Of a DNA stretch of 64,000 bases, positions 9,426-17,838 are shown piece after piece. Below the pieces are notes generated by a model that did not search any database, was not told the origin of the DNA, and saw only the letters and a program-made list of their open reading frames with translations. Location of the stretch: assembly GCA_023421675.1 (NCBI GenBank), contig JAEZTC010000013.1, positions 124,001 to 188,000 on the forward strand. The letters run 5' to 3'. Origin of the DNA: Bacillota bacterium. GTDB lineage: Bacteria; Bacillota; Clostridia; Acetivibrionales; JANLFN01. A program made the translations under genes and the position numbers. How positions within the stretch are numbered: the stretch's first letter is position 1; each line of letters begins with the position of its first letter.

Positions 9426-9647
9426 TTACCCTTCTTTCACATCATTTTTTATTACTTTGTTATATTTTATTATCGACTTGATAATTATTGAAAATATAAT
9501 CAAAGTACAGAAACGTATATAATACAATTCAAAAGAACTTGCAGTATTTGATGCTATCGGGTAAATAAACAGCAGTAGCGGTAAAATTATCTTTAGTGCT
9601 TCGTATATTTTATAAAGACAGCAAAAAGCGTTCCTCTTGGAACGCTT
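9426..9647 (-). pseudogene. Start-less open frame encoding a two-helix membrane segment
   Basis: A reverse-strand frame of 73 codons with no stop and no in-frame ATG or GTG near its beginning. It encodes two hydrophobic helices (ALKIILPLLLFIYPIASNTA and LYYIRFCTLIIFSIIIKSI) and ends ...KNDVKEG with its stop 4 nt before the TTG start of the next small gene. The 5' end runs into the terminator hairpin of the AgrD-like gene. Either a decayed 5' end or use of a rare start (ATA/ATT/CTG). The same-phase codons, hydrophobic pattern and coupling to the next gene suggest it was once coding. It does not contain the AgrB Gly-Gly-x-His or Cys motifs. Confidence 0.3.
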
Positions 9648-9655
9648 TTAAATAT
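9631..9655 (-). terminator. Terminator after AgrD-like gene
   Basis: Perfect hairpin AAAAGCGTTCC-TCTT-GGAACGCTTTT (written on the + strand); on the reverse strand it ends in five T. It abuts the stop codon of the peptide gene at 9655. Confidence 0.85.
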
Positions 9656-9786
9656 TATTTTTGCAAAGACTTTGGAGTTTTGGGTTGATAGGACCAACAC
9701 ATACACGCTGCAGAAGATGCTGTGGCTGCTAAACGATCTACAGCATAGGATACAACTTTAAGAACTTTTAAATTTTTCCCTTTCAT
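9655..9786 (-). CDS. AgrD-like cyclic lactone autoinducer peptide precursor (43 aa)
   Basis: Starts at ATG 9784-9786 after the strong site GGAGGGAAGAGT. The 43-residue product has a basic, amphipathic N-terminal half (MKGKNLKVLKVVSYAVDRLA), a short Ala/Ser stretch, a Cys-rich core (AACMCWSY) and the tail QPKTPKSLQK. The 'Cys ... aromatic, then Q-P-K-x-P-x-x-L' layout is that of AgrD-type precursors, in which AgrB cleaves before the tail and closes a thiolactone on the core Cys. Cys28 or Cys30 could form the ring. It directly follows a gene for an AgrC-like membrane protein on the same strand. No AgrB processing protease is encoded nearby, so processing would need one encoded elsewhere. Confidence 0.8.
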   Translation of the reverse strand: MKGKNLKVLKVVSYAVDRLAATASSAACMCWSYQPKTPKSLQK

Positions 9787-9804
9787 ACTCTTCCCTCCAA
9801 TAAT

Positions 9805-10647
9805 TTATTTATTTTCTTCACTTCCTATAAGAAGTGAAATATATGACTTGGCTGAATCTATATCATTATTTTCTAATAAAATATATACACTTTTAAATGC
9901 TTCCTCGGCTCCTAATTCAAATGTGCGGAGCTGCTTATATCCGTTGGTTAACATTAATCTTATAACAGAATAAATAATTTTAAAAATAAGCATATAAAAA
10001 AGTATTAACATAACAATAAGTGCTAGCCCATAGAATATCTGGCTTTTAGTTGACATTTGACCAAAGTATTGTGAAAAATTAAATGATATATAAACTTCAC
10101 ATATTGTCAGGCCGAATATAAAAAATGAAAAAGCCTTATACACTTTTTTATTTATTTCTGTAACCATGAAGATATATTGGTTATTCCATAAGAAACGTAT
10201 AAATAGTACTTGTGCAATTCTTGTAATACATGAGAATACAATATATTGGGATAAATTGTTTGAATAATTTTCATAACCGCCACTGATGTATCCTACGAGG
10301 AAGGGGAAAAATGAATTTTCAAAGGTTGTCACCGTAAATCCCATCAACAATACACTTATAAATACTTTATTAATACTTATTCGATAGATTGTAAAAATAA
10401 TTAATGTATATATAAACATATGTGCAAGAAAACTTACCACTATACTTATATTATTAAAATAATTATCTATTAATGGCCAGACAAAAACAGACGACAGTAC
10501 CATACATGTAACTGTAGATGCAAATCTAATAAGGTTTTCTACTTTATTCAGTTTAAGTCTATCTTTCATGCCAGCAATCAAAAGTACTATTATTAAGTTT
10601 AGTATTGCTTCAGGCGTCCAGACTGCAAATACTTTTATTATATACAT
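9805..10647 (-). CDS. AgrC-like polytopic membrane protein lacking phosphoacceptor His and kinase domain
   Basis: 280 residues from ATG 10647 (site GAAAGAGAG; an ATG at 10686 has no ribosome site). Six to seven hydrophobic helices fill residues about 10-230, as in AgrC sensor domains. The last 45 residues (start LRTFELGAEEAFK, end DIDSAKSYISLL) resemble the two-helix dimerisation segment of AgrC/Spo0B-type kinases, where 'xxHDxxNHL..LL..nDie.A..YI..L' is expected, but there is no His at the phosphoacceptor place and the protein stops before any ATPase domain. The next gene, 18 nt downstream, is an AgrD-like peptide. Likely a signal receptor or immunity-type relative without kinase activity, or a truncated remnant; the sequence cannot decide. 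Confidence 0.65.
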   Translation of the reverse strand: MYIIKVFAVWTPEAILNLIIVLLIAGMKDRLKLNKVENLIRFASTVTCMVLSSVFVWPLIDNYFNNISIVVSFLAHMFIYTLIIFTIYRISINKVFISVLLMGFTVTTFENSFFPFLVGYISGGYENYSNNLSQYIVFSCITRIAQVLFIRFLWNNQYIFMVTEINKKVYKAFSFFIFGLTICEVYISFNFSQYFGQMSTKSQIFYGLALIVMLILFYMLIFKIIYSVIRLMLTNGYKQLRTFELGAEEAFKSVYILLENNDIDSAKSYISLLIGSEENK

Positions 10648-10917
10648 AGTAATTTTCTCTCTTTCAGGAAATCCTAATAAATACATTTTATAACATATGG
10701 CATTAAAAGTAAATCCTTAATGTAACAAAATTGTATAAAATATTACATTTCTAATGATATAATTTTTAATAAAGCAACCGGAGGAATGCTTCCCATCTTT
10801 ATTCATAACCCCCCATATCACCGCATATATATACTGTAGTAAACCATATTACTTACATATATATATCGTTGTTTATACTTCGTTGAATGTATGACATTAA
10901 GTAGAGGGGGGCCGTAA

Positions 10918-11181
10918 TTGAAGGACTATATTGAGGAGAGGGCTATTGAACTGGCGAACTATATTATTGAGAAAAAAACTACGGTGAGGGCAGCCGCAAA
11001 GAAATATGGTATTAGTAAAAGTACTGTACATAAGGATGTAACTGAAAGATTGGTCAAGGTTAATCCGAGTCTTGCAAATGAGGTCAGAGATATACTTGAA
11101 GAAAATAAAGCTGAAAGGCATATAAGGGGCGGCCAGGCAACTAAAGCAAAATACCAGGGCAGTGTTGCCGGCGAAGCATAA
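10918..11181 (+). CDS. spoIIID: Sporulation transcription factor SpoIIID
   Basis: 87 residues, TTG start after AGAGGGGGG (10902-10910). Mother-cell DNA-binding regulator acting after sigma-E. The helix-turn-helix is evident in TVRAAAKKYGISKSTVHKDV (about 22-41), followed by a basic C-terminal region (AERHIRGGQATKAKYQG), both typical. Length matches the family. It is followed by a strong terminator and then by mbl, the same order as in Bacillus. Confidence 0.96.
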   Translation: MKDYIEERAIELANYIIEKKTTVRAAAKKYGISKSTVHKDVTERLVKVNPSLANEVRDILEENKAERHIRGGQATKAKYQGSVAGEA

Positions 11182-11187
11182 AAAATT

Positions 11188-11232
11188 AAAAAACCCAATC
11201 TTTAGCTCAAAAGCTTAAAGGTTGGGTTTTTA
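11188..11232 (+). terminator. Terminator after spoIIID
   Basis: AACCCAATCTTTAGCT ... AGCTTAAAGGTTGGGTT, a long stem with one bulge, flanked by A-run and T-run. Confidence 0.9.
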
Positions 11233-11422
11233 GTATGTATGGGGAATGTATTAACTACTAGTACAAAAGCCCTATTTTTTATTATTAAATAATTATTGCA
11301 TTATGAATACAATATTGATAATATTATTTTGTGGCTTTTTTTACATTCAAATGGTAAAAAATAAAGTATATAAAAACAGCTATTAATTATTTAAAACATA
11401 TATGTAGAGGGAGATGTATAGA

Positions 11423-12454
11423 GTGGGTTTCGGACTCGACATTGGAATTGATTTGGGAACGGCTACAGTGCTTGTATATATCAAGGGGAAGGGAATTGTT
11501 TTAAGAGAACCTTCAGTTGTGGCTATAGATAAGAATACAAATAAGCTTCTTGCAGTAGGAGAAGAAGCAAGGCGTATGCTTGGAAGAACACCGGGTAACA
11601 TTGTTGCCATAAGGCCCTTAAGGGAAGGTGTTATATCCGATTACGACGTTACTGAAAGAATGTTAAAATACTTTATAAATAAAGTATGTGGCGGCAGAGC
11701 AAACAGACTTTTCAAACCGCGTATAATGGTTTGCGTACCAAGCGGTGTTACCGAGGTAGAAAAAAGAGCTGTTATAGATGCTGCTATGCAGGCTGGTGCC
11801 AGAAAGACATATCTTATCGAGGAACCGATTGCTGCTGCAATAGGAGCAGGCATAGATATTGCAAAAGCATGCGGAAGCATGGTTGTTGATATCGGCGGTG
11901 GTACTACTGATATAGCGGTAATATCACTTGGAGGTACGGTAGTAAGCGCTTCAATCAAAGTAGCAGGTGACAAGTTTGATGAAGCAATTGTAAGGTACAT
12001 GCGTAAAAAGCATAATGTAATGATAGGTGAGCGTACAGCAGAAGAATTGAAAATAAATGTTGGTACTGTATTCCCAAGAGTACAGGAAGTTTCAATGGAT
12101 ATAAGAGGAAGGAACCTTATATCGGGACTTCCAAAGACTATAACTGTTACATCAACAGAGATAATGGATGCACTTGAAGAGCCTATTTCAAGTGTTATAG
12201 AAGCTGTTCATTCGGTATTGGAACGTACTCCACCCGAACTTGCAGCGGATATAAGTGACCGCGGAATAGTAATGACTGGCGGAGGCAGCTTGATATACGG
12301 CTTGGACAAGCTTTTGCAGGATAAGACAGGCATAAATGTTATAATTGCAGACGATGCAATTTCCTGTGTTGCTTTAGGTACAGGCAAAGCACTTGAAAAT
12401 ATAGAAATAATTGAGCAGAGTGCTGTTGCTGAAAGCAGAGGAAACAGGAGATAA
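11423..12454 (+). CDS. mbl: MreB/Mbl rod-shape-determining actin homologue
   Basis: 343 residues. Actin-like ATPase that polymerises under the membrane and organises lateral wall synthesis. Phosphate-binding loops are visible: DIGIDLGTATVLVY at the N terminus, VVDIGGGTTDIAVISLGG near 160 and MTGGGSLIYGLDKLL near 285. Its position between spoIIID and flhO/flhP identifies it as the mbl paralogue. Start: the site GGGAG (11409-11413) is 9 nt before GTG 11423 and abuts ATG 11414, so GTG is preferred; the product then begins MGFGLDIGIDLGT as in relatives. Confidence 0.93.
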   Translation: MGFGLDIGIDLGTATVLVYIKGKGIVLREPSVVAIDKNTNKLLAVGEEARRMLGRTPGNIVAIRPLREGVISDYDVTERMLKYFINKVCGGRANRLFKPRIMVCVPSGVTEVEKRAVIDAAMQAGARKTYLIEEPIAAAIGAGIDIAKACGSMVVDIGGGTTDIAVISLGGTVVSASIKVAGDKFDEAIVRYMRKKHNVMIGERTAEELKINVGTVFPRVQEVSMDIRGRNLISGLPKTITVTSTEIMDALEEPISSVIEAVHSVLERTPPELAADISDRGIVMTGGGSLIYGLDKLLQDKTGINVIIADDAISCVALGTGKALENIEIIEQSAVAESRGNRR

Positions 12455-12472
12455 GCTTTTTAAGTTAGGTAT

Positions 12473-12504
12473 AAGCCGGGGTTAAAAAAATCCCGGTTTT
12501 TTTG
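12473..12504 (+). terminator. Terminator after mbl
   Basis: CCGGG(G) ... TCCCGG stem with a T7 tail (12497-12503). Confidence 0.8.
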
Positions 12505-12547
12505 TGCACTTTTTGATGCTTTGGGAAAAAAGAATTTGTCTTTGTCG

Positions 12548-12575
12548 TTAACTCCGAACTAAAACTATCCGATAT
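12548..12575 (+). promoter_or_regulatory. Candidate sigma-D-type flagellar promoter
   Basis: TTAA (12548-12551), 16-nt spacer, TCCGATAT (12568-12575), close to the sigma-D/sigma-28 pattern TAAA-N15-GCCGATAA. It is 41 nt upstream of the first flagellar rod/hook gene. Assignment is by pattern only. Confidence 0.5.
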
Positions 12576-12616
12576 AGTATTTGAGTAAACCATAAAAACG
12601 TTGACGGAGAGTATTT

Positions 12617-13396
12617 ATGATAAGAGGTTTGTATACGGCAGGATGGGGTATGTTAGCTGATACAAGGGCAATGGATGTTATATCAAACAATCTTGCCAAT
12701 GCAAATACCAATGCCTATAAAAAGGATTCGGTGCATTTTCAGAGCTTTCCTGACATGATGGCTCAAAGAATTCACGATACCAGAAGTTCATCAAACCCAA
12801 CAGGCAATGTAGGGAACATGCAGATGGGCTTTGATGTCGGCCAAATATATACCAACTATACTCCCGGACAGCTTATCACTACCAATAGCAGTACTGATCT
12901 TGCATTTGACGATTCCGGAAAATCTTTTTTCACAGTACAGGTTTCAGATGAAAATGGTAATTCAAAGGAATATTACACAAGGGACGGTTCCTTTGCAGTA
13001 GATTCACAAAATCAACTGGTGACCAAAGACGGATATCTTGTTATGGGTGAAAACGGACCTATAACACTTAATGGCGGGAACTTCTCAGTTTCAGACGATG
13101 GGACAGTTGTGCAGGATGGAAATGAAGTTGACAGGCTTTTAATAAAGCAGTTTAGTGATACGACGACACTAAGAAAATTCGGTTCCAACCTTGTTTCGAC
13201 GACTGATGAAACACAGGAAGAAGAATTTACTGGAGCTGTTAAGCAGGGATTTCTAGAACAATCAAATGTAAACATAGTCAAAGAAATGGTTAGCATGATT
13301 ACAATAATGAGGGCTTATGAAGCCAGCCAGAAAGTGCTTCAGGCTGAAGACAGCACACTTGAAAAGGCTGTTAACCAGGTTGGCGCAATTAGATAA
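12617..13396 (+). CDS. flhO: Flagellar hook-basal body protein FlhO (FlgF/FlgG family)
   Basis: 259 residues. Contains the N-terminal rod signature MIRGLYTAGWGMLADTRAMD then ISNNLANANTNAYKKD, and the C-terminal family signature EQSNVNIVKEMVSMITIMRAYEASQKVLQAED. Such proteins build the distal rod or hook base outside the membrane after export by the flagellar type III system. In Bacillus the equivalent gene after mbl is flhO. RBS GACGGAGAG. A candidate sigma-D promoter lies upstream, and flhP follows by 79 nt. Confidence 0.92.
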   Translation: MIRGLYTAGWGMLADTRAMDVISNNLANANTNAYKKDSVHFQSFPDMMAQRIHDTRSSSNPTGNVGNMQMGFDVGQIYTNYTPGQLITTNSSTDLAFDDSGKSFFTVQVSDENGNSKEYYTRDGSFAVDSQNQLVTKDGYLVMGENGPITLNGGNFSVSDDGTVVQDGNEVDRLLIKQFSDTTTLRKFGSNLVSTTDETQEEEFTGAVKQGFLEQSNVNIVKEMVSMITIMRAYEASQKVLQAEDSTLEKAVNQVGAIR

Positions 13397-13475
13397 TTAA
13401 TTATTGTATATTAATATAAATGAGTTTTGACATCCACTGTCAGTAAAATGACAATTGGATACGGAGGAAAACGAT

Positions 13476-14279
13476 ATGATGAGAGCGCTTTGGACTGCAG
13501 GATTGGGAATGAGTGCACAACAAATGAATGTAGATGTAATTTCAAACAATCTTGCTAATGTAAATACTACTGGATATAAAAAAGTGCGTCCCGAGTTTAA
13601 GGACCTGCTATACCAGACAATGGACCGTGCATATATGCTTAATAACAGCGGAAAGCCGGTAAACTTGCAGGTTGGACTTGGCACCACCATTTCTGCTACT
13701 GCAAGGGATTTCGCACCTGGAAATTATGAGAATACCGGAAACAACCTTGATATGGCAATTGATGGTGACGGCTTTTTTATGATTCGAGGGCCAAAAGGTG
13801 ATATAAATTATACAAGGACAGGAAACTTTAAGGTAAGTATAAGTGAGGATGGAAACAAGCTTGTTACTTCAGATGGTTACCCAGTACTTGATGATGCCGG
13901 AAATGATATACTTCTTACCGTTAGCCCTTCGGCGCTTGACATTAATGATAATGGCGAACTTAGCTATATGGATAAAGCTACAGGCACTTCAGTTTCTTTG
14001 GGGCAAACGATAGGTATTGTTCAGTTCCCGAATCAGCAAGCACTTGAGAGTATAGGTTCAAACCTTTATAAGGCAACTTCTGCCTGCGGGGAGCCCATAT
14101 ACAATACCGATTCGGAAGAACCTGCTATTTTAAAACAGAAGTTTCTTGAATCATCCAATGTGCAGATTGTTGATGAAATGGTAAAGCTTATAATAGCACA
14201 AAGAGCATATGAAATTAACTCCAAAGCTGTTCAGTCAGCGGATGAAATGCTTGGAATGGCAAATAACCTTAGAAGATAA
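13476..14279 (+). CDS. flhP: Flagellar hook-basal body protein FlhP (FlgG family)
   Basis: 267 residues from ATG 13476 (GGAGG at 13464-13468; the TTG at 13455 precedes the ribosome site and is discarded). MMRALWTAGLGMSAQQMNVD and ISNNLANVNTTGYKK at the N terminus, NNLDMAIDGDGFFMI in the middle, and ESSNVQIVDEMVKLIIAQRAYEINSKAV at the C terminus are the standard FlgG-type signatures. Distal rod/hook-junction component. It is a paralogue of the preceding gene and is followed 17 nt later by a rod-binding protein gene. Confidence 0.93.
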   Translation: MMRALWTAGLGMSAQQMNVDVISNNLANVNTTGYKKVRPEFKDLLYQTMDRAYMLNNSGKPVNLQVGLGTTISATARDFAPGNYENTGNNLDMAIDGDGFFMIRGPKGDINYTRTGNFKVSISEDGNKLVTSDGYPVLDDAGNDILLTVSPSALDINDNGELSYMDKATGTSVSLGQTIGIVQFPNQQALESIGSNLYKATSACGEPIYNTDSEEPAILKQKFLESSNVQIVDEMVKLIIAQRAYEINSKAVQSADEMLGMANNLRR

Positions 14280-14296
14280 TAATGTGAGGTTAACCG

Positions 14297-14728
14297 ATGG
14301 ATATTGGAAGTATAGGTAACAGTTATCTTAATAATAAATCAACATATGATACATCCAAAAGTAAAGCGGAGGCAGATAGCTTTGAAAGTAAGCTTCAGGC
14401 AGCCGTTGACAGTAAGGATGAAAAGCAGCTTAAAGGTGTTTGTCAGGATTTTGAGAGTATATTCCTCAATATGATGTATAAGCAGATGAAAGCTTCTATA
14501 CCCAAATCCGACTTGATTAAAGAGGATTTCAGTATGCAGACTTTTAACCAGATGCTTGATGAAGAGCTGATGAACGGTGCTGCAAAGGGTAAGGGAGTCG
14601 GCATTGCAGAAGCAATGTACAAACAGCTGAGTAAAAGGATAAATGCTGATAGTGCGAATCAGGAAAATGCATCCCAAAATAATGCGGATGAAAGCGGAGG
14701 TACTTCTGAAGTTGCTGGCGATAAATAA
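14297..14728 (+). CDS. flgJ: Rod-binding protein (FlgJ N-terminal domain only)
   Basis: 143 residues with the FlgJ rod-capping core at about 45-115 (CQDFESIFLNMMYKQMKASI ... NQMLDEELMNGAAKGKGVGIAEAMYKQLS). There is no C-terminal muramidase domain; the tail is a low-complexity Asn/Ser/Glu segment. Acts in the periplasm-equivalent space as rod cap or chaperone. RBS GTGAGGTT. Its 3' end overlaps the start of the next gene, a phosphodiester glycosidase, so the two are coupled. Confidence 0.85.
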   Translation: MDIGSIGNSYLNNKSTYDTSKSKAEADSFESKLQAAVDSKDEKQLKGVCQDFESIFLNMMYKQMKASIPKSDLIKEDFSMQTFNQMLDEELMNGAAKGKGVGIAEAMYKQLSKRINADSANQENASQNNADESGGTSEVAGDK

Positions 14729-15860
14729 AAAACTTCTTATTCCATTATTAATAACAGTAACAATAGCCCTCATGATTTGTGCAGGGCTTTTTTTATTTAA
14801 GCCGACTGGGAACAAGACGATAATAAATAGTCCCCAAAACAGTATTATTACCCCGGAAACTTCTGCAAAAAAAGCTGAAGATTATATTCGATACAGCCAT
14901 ATAAGCACCGATATCGGCGGTAAGCAGGAAATCAATATTCTTAGCATTGATTTGAAAAATAGCCCTCTTACAATAAGGCCTGTTTTGTCATTTGATAGTT
15001 TATTTGGATTCGAAAAACTAAGTACTATGGTTGGAAGGTATAAAACATATGCAGCTGTTAATGCAGGTTTTTTTTATGAATATGGCGAGCCTGCCGGAAT
15101 GGTTGCAATTAACGGTAAACTGCTGACACAATCAAATGGCAAATTTCCTGTTTTTATATATGACAGTCAGAAGCCAAAGCTGGAAGAAATAAAAACTAAT
15201 GTTTGGCTTGTACACAATGGTTCCAAACTTGAAGTATCAGGGTTAAACGTGAGGGGTACCAAAGGAGCAGCCGTGGTTTACACACCCGAATACGGACAGA
15301 CGAACAGAGCAGAGCTGCCCAATGTATCTATTGAAATAAGGAACGGAAAAATTTCTAAAACAGATATGTATAAAAAGGAGGCATACATCCCTGAAGACGG
15401 TATACTCATAAGTTTTTACCAGCCCTTTGACGAAAGTAAAATTTTTAATCAATTTAAGCTTAATGATAAGGTCGATATTGCTACAAGCCCTGAGCTCAAT
15501 AAGGATTATCAGGCTTACGAATGCGGTAGTTGGCTGATAAAAAATGGAGAAATTGTTGTCCCTGAGAAAGATGAATGGATTGGCATTATGTCAAACCAGG
15601 ACCCAAGAACAGCGATTGGAATAATGAAAGACGATTCGATGATACTAATTACGGTTGATGGACGTCAGCCTGGCTACAGTAAGGGACTTACCGGTAAACA
15701 GCTTGCCCAATTCCTTCTTGAATATGGAGCAGTTGATGCAGCAATGCTGGATGGAGGCGCATCCACAGAAATGATTATAAATGGCCGGTTAGTTAATAAA
15801 CCCTCCTTTAAAGGTGAAGAAAGGCTTTTAGGAGGTGGCCTTATGATTATGGAAAAATAG
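14712..15860 (+). CDS. Membrane-anchored phosphodiester glycosidase (NAGPA/DUF2233 family)
   Basis: 382 residues from TTG 14712; GGAGG at 14696-14700 lies inside the preceding gene and sets this start. A signal anchor (KLLIPLLITVTIALMICAGLFLF) leads to an extracytoplasmic NAGPA-type domain from about residue 75. Family signatures seen are AAVNAGFFYEYGEPAGMVAI, MSNQDPRTAIGI, LITVDGRQPGYSKGLT and DAAMLDGGASTEMIING. Relatives remove or split sugar-phosphodiester linkages (mammalian uncovering enzyme, bacterial exopolysaccharide or teichoic-acid enzymes). Overlap with the muramidase-less FlgJ gene is the oddity: it may act on wall material during rod or envelope assembly, which is inference. Confidence 0.82.
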   Translation: MLAINKKLLIPLLITVTIALMICAGLFLFKPTGNKTIINSPQNSIITPETSAKKAEDYIRYSHISTDIGGKQEINILSIDLKNSPLTIRPVLSFDSLFGFEKLSTMVGRYKTYAAVNAGFFYEYGEPAGMVAINGKLLTQSNGKFPVFIYDSQKPKLEEIKTNVWLVHNGSKLEVSGLNVRGTKGAAVVYTPEYGQTNRAELPNVSIEIRNGKISKTDMYKKEAYIPEDGILISFYQPFDESKIFNQFKLNDKVDIATSPELNKDYQAYECGSWLIKNGEIVVPEKDEWIGIMSNQDPRTAIGIMKDDSMILITVDGRQPGYSKGLTGKQLAQFLLEYGAVDAAMLDGGASTEMIINGRLVNKPSFKGEERLLGGGLMIMEK

Positions 15861-15938
15861 GTTAAGACAATATAATTTGCATGACGCATCTTTTTTTAGT
15901 ATAATTTTCTTCAGATAATAAAGAAAAGAGGCGTGAAA

Positions 15939-16382
15939 ATGAAACTGTCAAATGTTGAAATAAGAGAATTGATACCTCACAGATATCCATTCTTGCTTGT
16001 TGATAAGGTTATAGAACTCGAACCAGGAAAGAAATCTATAGGTGTAAAGTGTGTTTCAACAAATGAACCATTTTTTCAAGGGCATTTCCCACAAAAGCCA
16101 ATAATGCCTGGAGTTCTTATTCTTGAAGCAATGGCACAGAATGCAGGTCTGGCTATTTCGGTAATGGACGAACATAGAGGAAAAATTGGCTTATTTGCAG
16201 GTGTAGATGATTTGAAATTTAAAAATCCTGTTATTCCTGGTGATGTATTAATACTGGAAGCAGAAATATTATTGTGCAAAATGAATGTTGTTAAAGCAAA
16301 GGTTCGTGCAACTGTAGATGATCAGCTTGCTGCTGAAGCGCAGATCAAATTTTTCATGACAGATCCGCCAAAGGATAATTGA
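15939..16382 (+). CDS. fabZ: 3-hydroxyacyl-ACP dehydratase FabZ
   Basis: 147 residues. Dehydrates 3-hydroxyacyl-ACP in fatty-acid elongation. N-terminal IPHRYPFLLVD, and the catalytic His49 (FQGHFPQKPIMPG) and Glu63 (LILEAMAQ) fall at the same numbers as in characterised FabZ. A GTG at 15933 is only 1 nt from the GAGG site, so ATG 15939 is used. It closes the mbl-flhO-flhP block exactly as ywpB/fabZ does in Bacillus. Confidence 0.96.
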   Translation: MKLSNVEIRELIPHRYPFLLVDKVIELEPGKKSIGVKCVSTNEPFFQGHFPQKPIMPGVLILEAMAQNAGLAISVMDEHRGKIGLFAGVDDLKFKNPVIPGDVLILEAEILLCKMNVVKAKVRATVDDQLAAEAQIKFFMTDPPKDN

Positions 16383-16395
16383 TACATAATAAATT

Positions 16396-16418
16396 AAGAG
16401 GGAGAATAGCTCCCTCTT
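16396..16418. terminator. Bidirectional terminator between fabZ and murC
   Basis: AAGAGGGAG-AATAG-CTCCCTCTT, perfect 9-bp stem with T-run on the + strand and A-rich flank on the other side, between convergent genes. Confidence 0.9.
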
Positions 16419-16422
16419 TTAT

Positions 16423-17838
16423 TTAACTTACGGCTGGAATACTCATTTCTTTGTTCTTTAAGAATGTCTCCCCTACTTTTACTATATCGCCGGCTCCCAT
16501 CGTAATAATCAGATCTCCTGGAGCTACTTTCTCTTCAAGAAATTTAACTATATTATCAAATCCCGAAATATAGACTGCTTTCTTTTCTTTTTCATTTATC
16601 TTATCTGCCAGCATGCTTGCGTGAACTTCACCTGTATCAGCTTCTCGCGCGGCATATATATCGGTTACAATTACTGTATCTGCGTCGCCAAAAGCCTCTG
16701 AAAACTCATTCATAAGAGATTTGGTTCTGGTATATGTATGCGGCTGGAAAACGCACCAAATCTTCGAGTGTGCACAATTTCTTGCGGCTTTGAGTGTTGC
16801 CTTTATTTCGGATGGGTGATGAGCATAATCGTCAATTACCTTAATATTATCCACATAACCCTTTTGCTCAAAACGCTTACGCGCACCTTTGAACTTTTTT
16901 AAACCTTCTTTTATGTCATTTATACTGCAGCCGAAGGTACTGCAGGCTGCAACTGCGGCAAGAGAATTACTTACATTATGTACACCTGGTATACTTAATT
17001 TTACGGTTGTAACCTTATTTCCATCTATAAAGAGTTTATACGATGCACATCCCATTTCATCAAAAACAATATCCTGTGCAGTATACTGTGCGCTTTGAGA
17101 TTTGATTCCATATGTAATTTTGTTGCATTCAATCTTATTAAGGACAGATAATACATTTTCATCATCAACACATGCTACAAGATATCCAGATTTCGGAACA
17201 TGTGAAACGAACTTTGAAAAGGCTTCCTTAATGTGGTTAATATCCCTGAAATAATCAACATGGTCAAGTTCAATATTAAGAACTACTGCCATAAACGGAT
17301 AAAATTTCAGAAAGCTTTCTACATATTCACAGGCTTCAGCTATAAAATAATCGCTTTCGCCTATCTTTGTATTTCCGCCTATAGCTTCAAGCTCTCCTCC
17401 TATATGTACAGTAGGATTCATAGCTGCTTCAAGCATTATCATTGTAATCATCGATGTTGTGGTTGTTTTGCCGTGCGTTCCTGATATTGCAATACTGTGA
17501 GGGTATTTCTTCATTATTTCTCCTAGAAGCGTCGCCCTGTCTATTGTTGGTATAGCTAATCTTTGTGCTTCCAATAATTCAGGGTTGTTTTGCTTCACTG
17601 CTGCAGTATAAACCACCAGATCAGGGTTATTGATGTTTCTTTCGTTGTGACCTATGTAAATTTTTACTCCCATATCTTCCAATTTGCTTGTTATATTTGA
17701 ACTTTTCATGTCTGAACCAGTTACTTGGTAACCATGCTGAATTAAAATTTCTGCAAGGCCGCTCATACTAATGCCACCAATGCCAACAAAATGAATTTTT
17801 TTAATCTTTGTTGAATCCAAAGGGTTTAACCCGTCCAA
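16423..17838 (-). CDS. murC: UDP-N-acetylmuramate--L-alanine ligase MurC
   Basis: 471 residues. Adds L-Ala to UDP-MurNAc with ATP hydrolysis in the cytoplasm. The N-terminal Rossmann motif KKIHFVGIGGISMSGLAEIL, the ATP loop AISGTHGKTTTTSMI (about 115-130), and the central VIDDYAHHPSEIKATL are diagnostic of MurC over other Mur ligases. GTG 17847 abuts the ribosome site GGGAG, so TTG 17838, 8 nt from it, is the better start. It is a single reverse-strand gene between fabZ and purR. Confidence 0.95.
   Translation of the reverse strand: MDGLNPLDSTKIKKIHFVGIGGISMSGLAEILIQHGYQVTGSDMKSSNITSKLEDMGVKIYIGHNERNINNPDLVVYTAAVKQNNPELLEAQRLAIPTIDRATLLGEIMKKYPHSIAISGTHGKTTTTSMITMIMLEAAMNPTVHIGGELEAIGGNTKIGESDYFIAEACEYVESFLKFYPFMAVVLNIELDHVDYFRDINHIKEAFSKFVSHVPKSGYLVACVDDENVLSVLNKIECNKITYGIKSQSAQYTAQDIVFDEMGCASYKLFIDGNKVTTVKLSIPGVHNVSNSLAAVAACSTFGCSINDIKEGLKKFKGARKRFEQKGYVDNIKVIDDYAHHPSEIKATLKAARNCAHSKIWCVFQPHTYTRTKSLMNEFSEAFGDADTVIVTDIYAAREADTGEVHASMLADKINEKEKKAVYISGFDNIVKFLEEKVAPGDLIITMGAGDIVKVGETFLKNKEMSIPAVS

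Noticed and set aside
9027..9647. Broken AgrB gene made of the three small frames
   Set aside because: None of the pieces shows the AgrB His/Cys catalytic motifs; the hydrophobic patterns look like separate small proteins.
14339..14815. 158-codon reverse frame across the rod-binding gene
   Set aside because: Antisense to two supported genes; no ribosome site or family signature.
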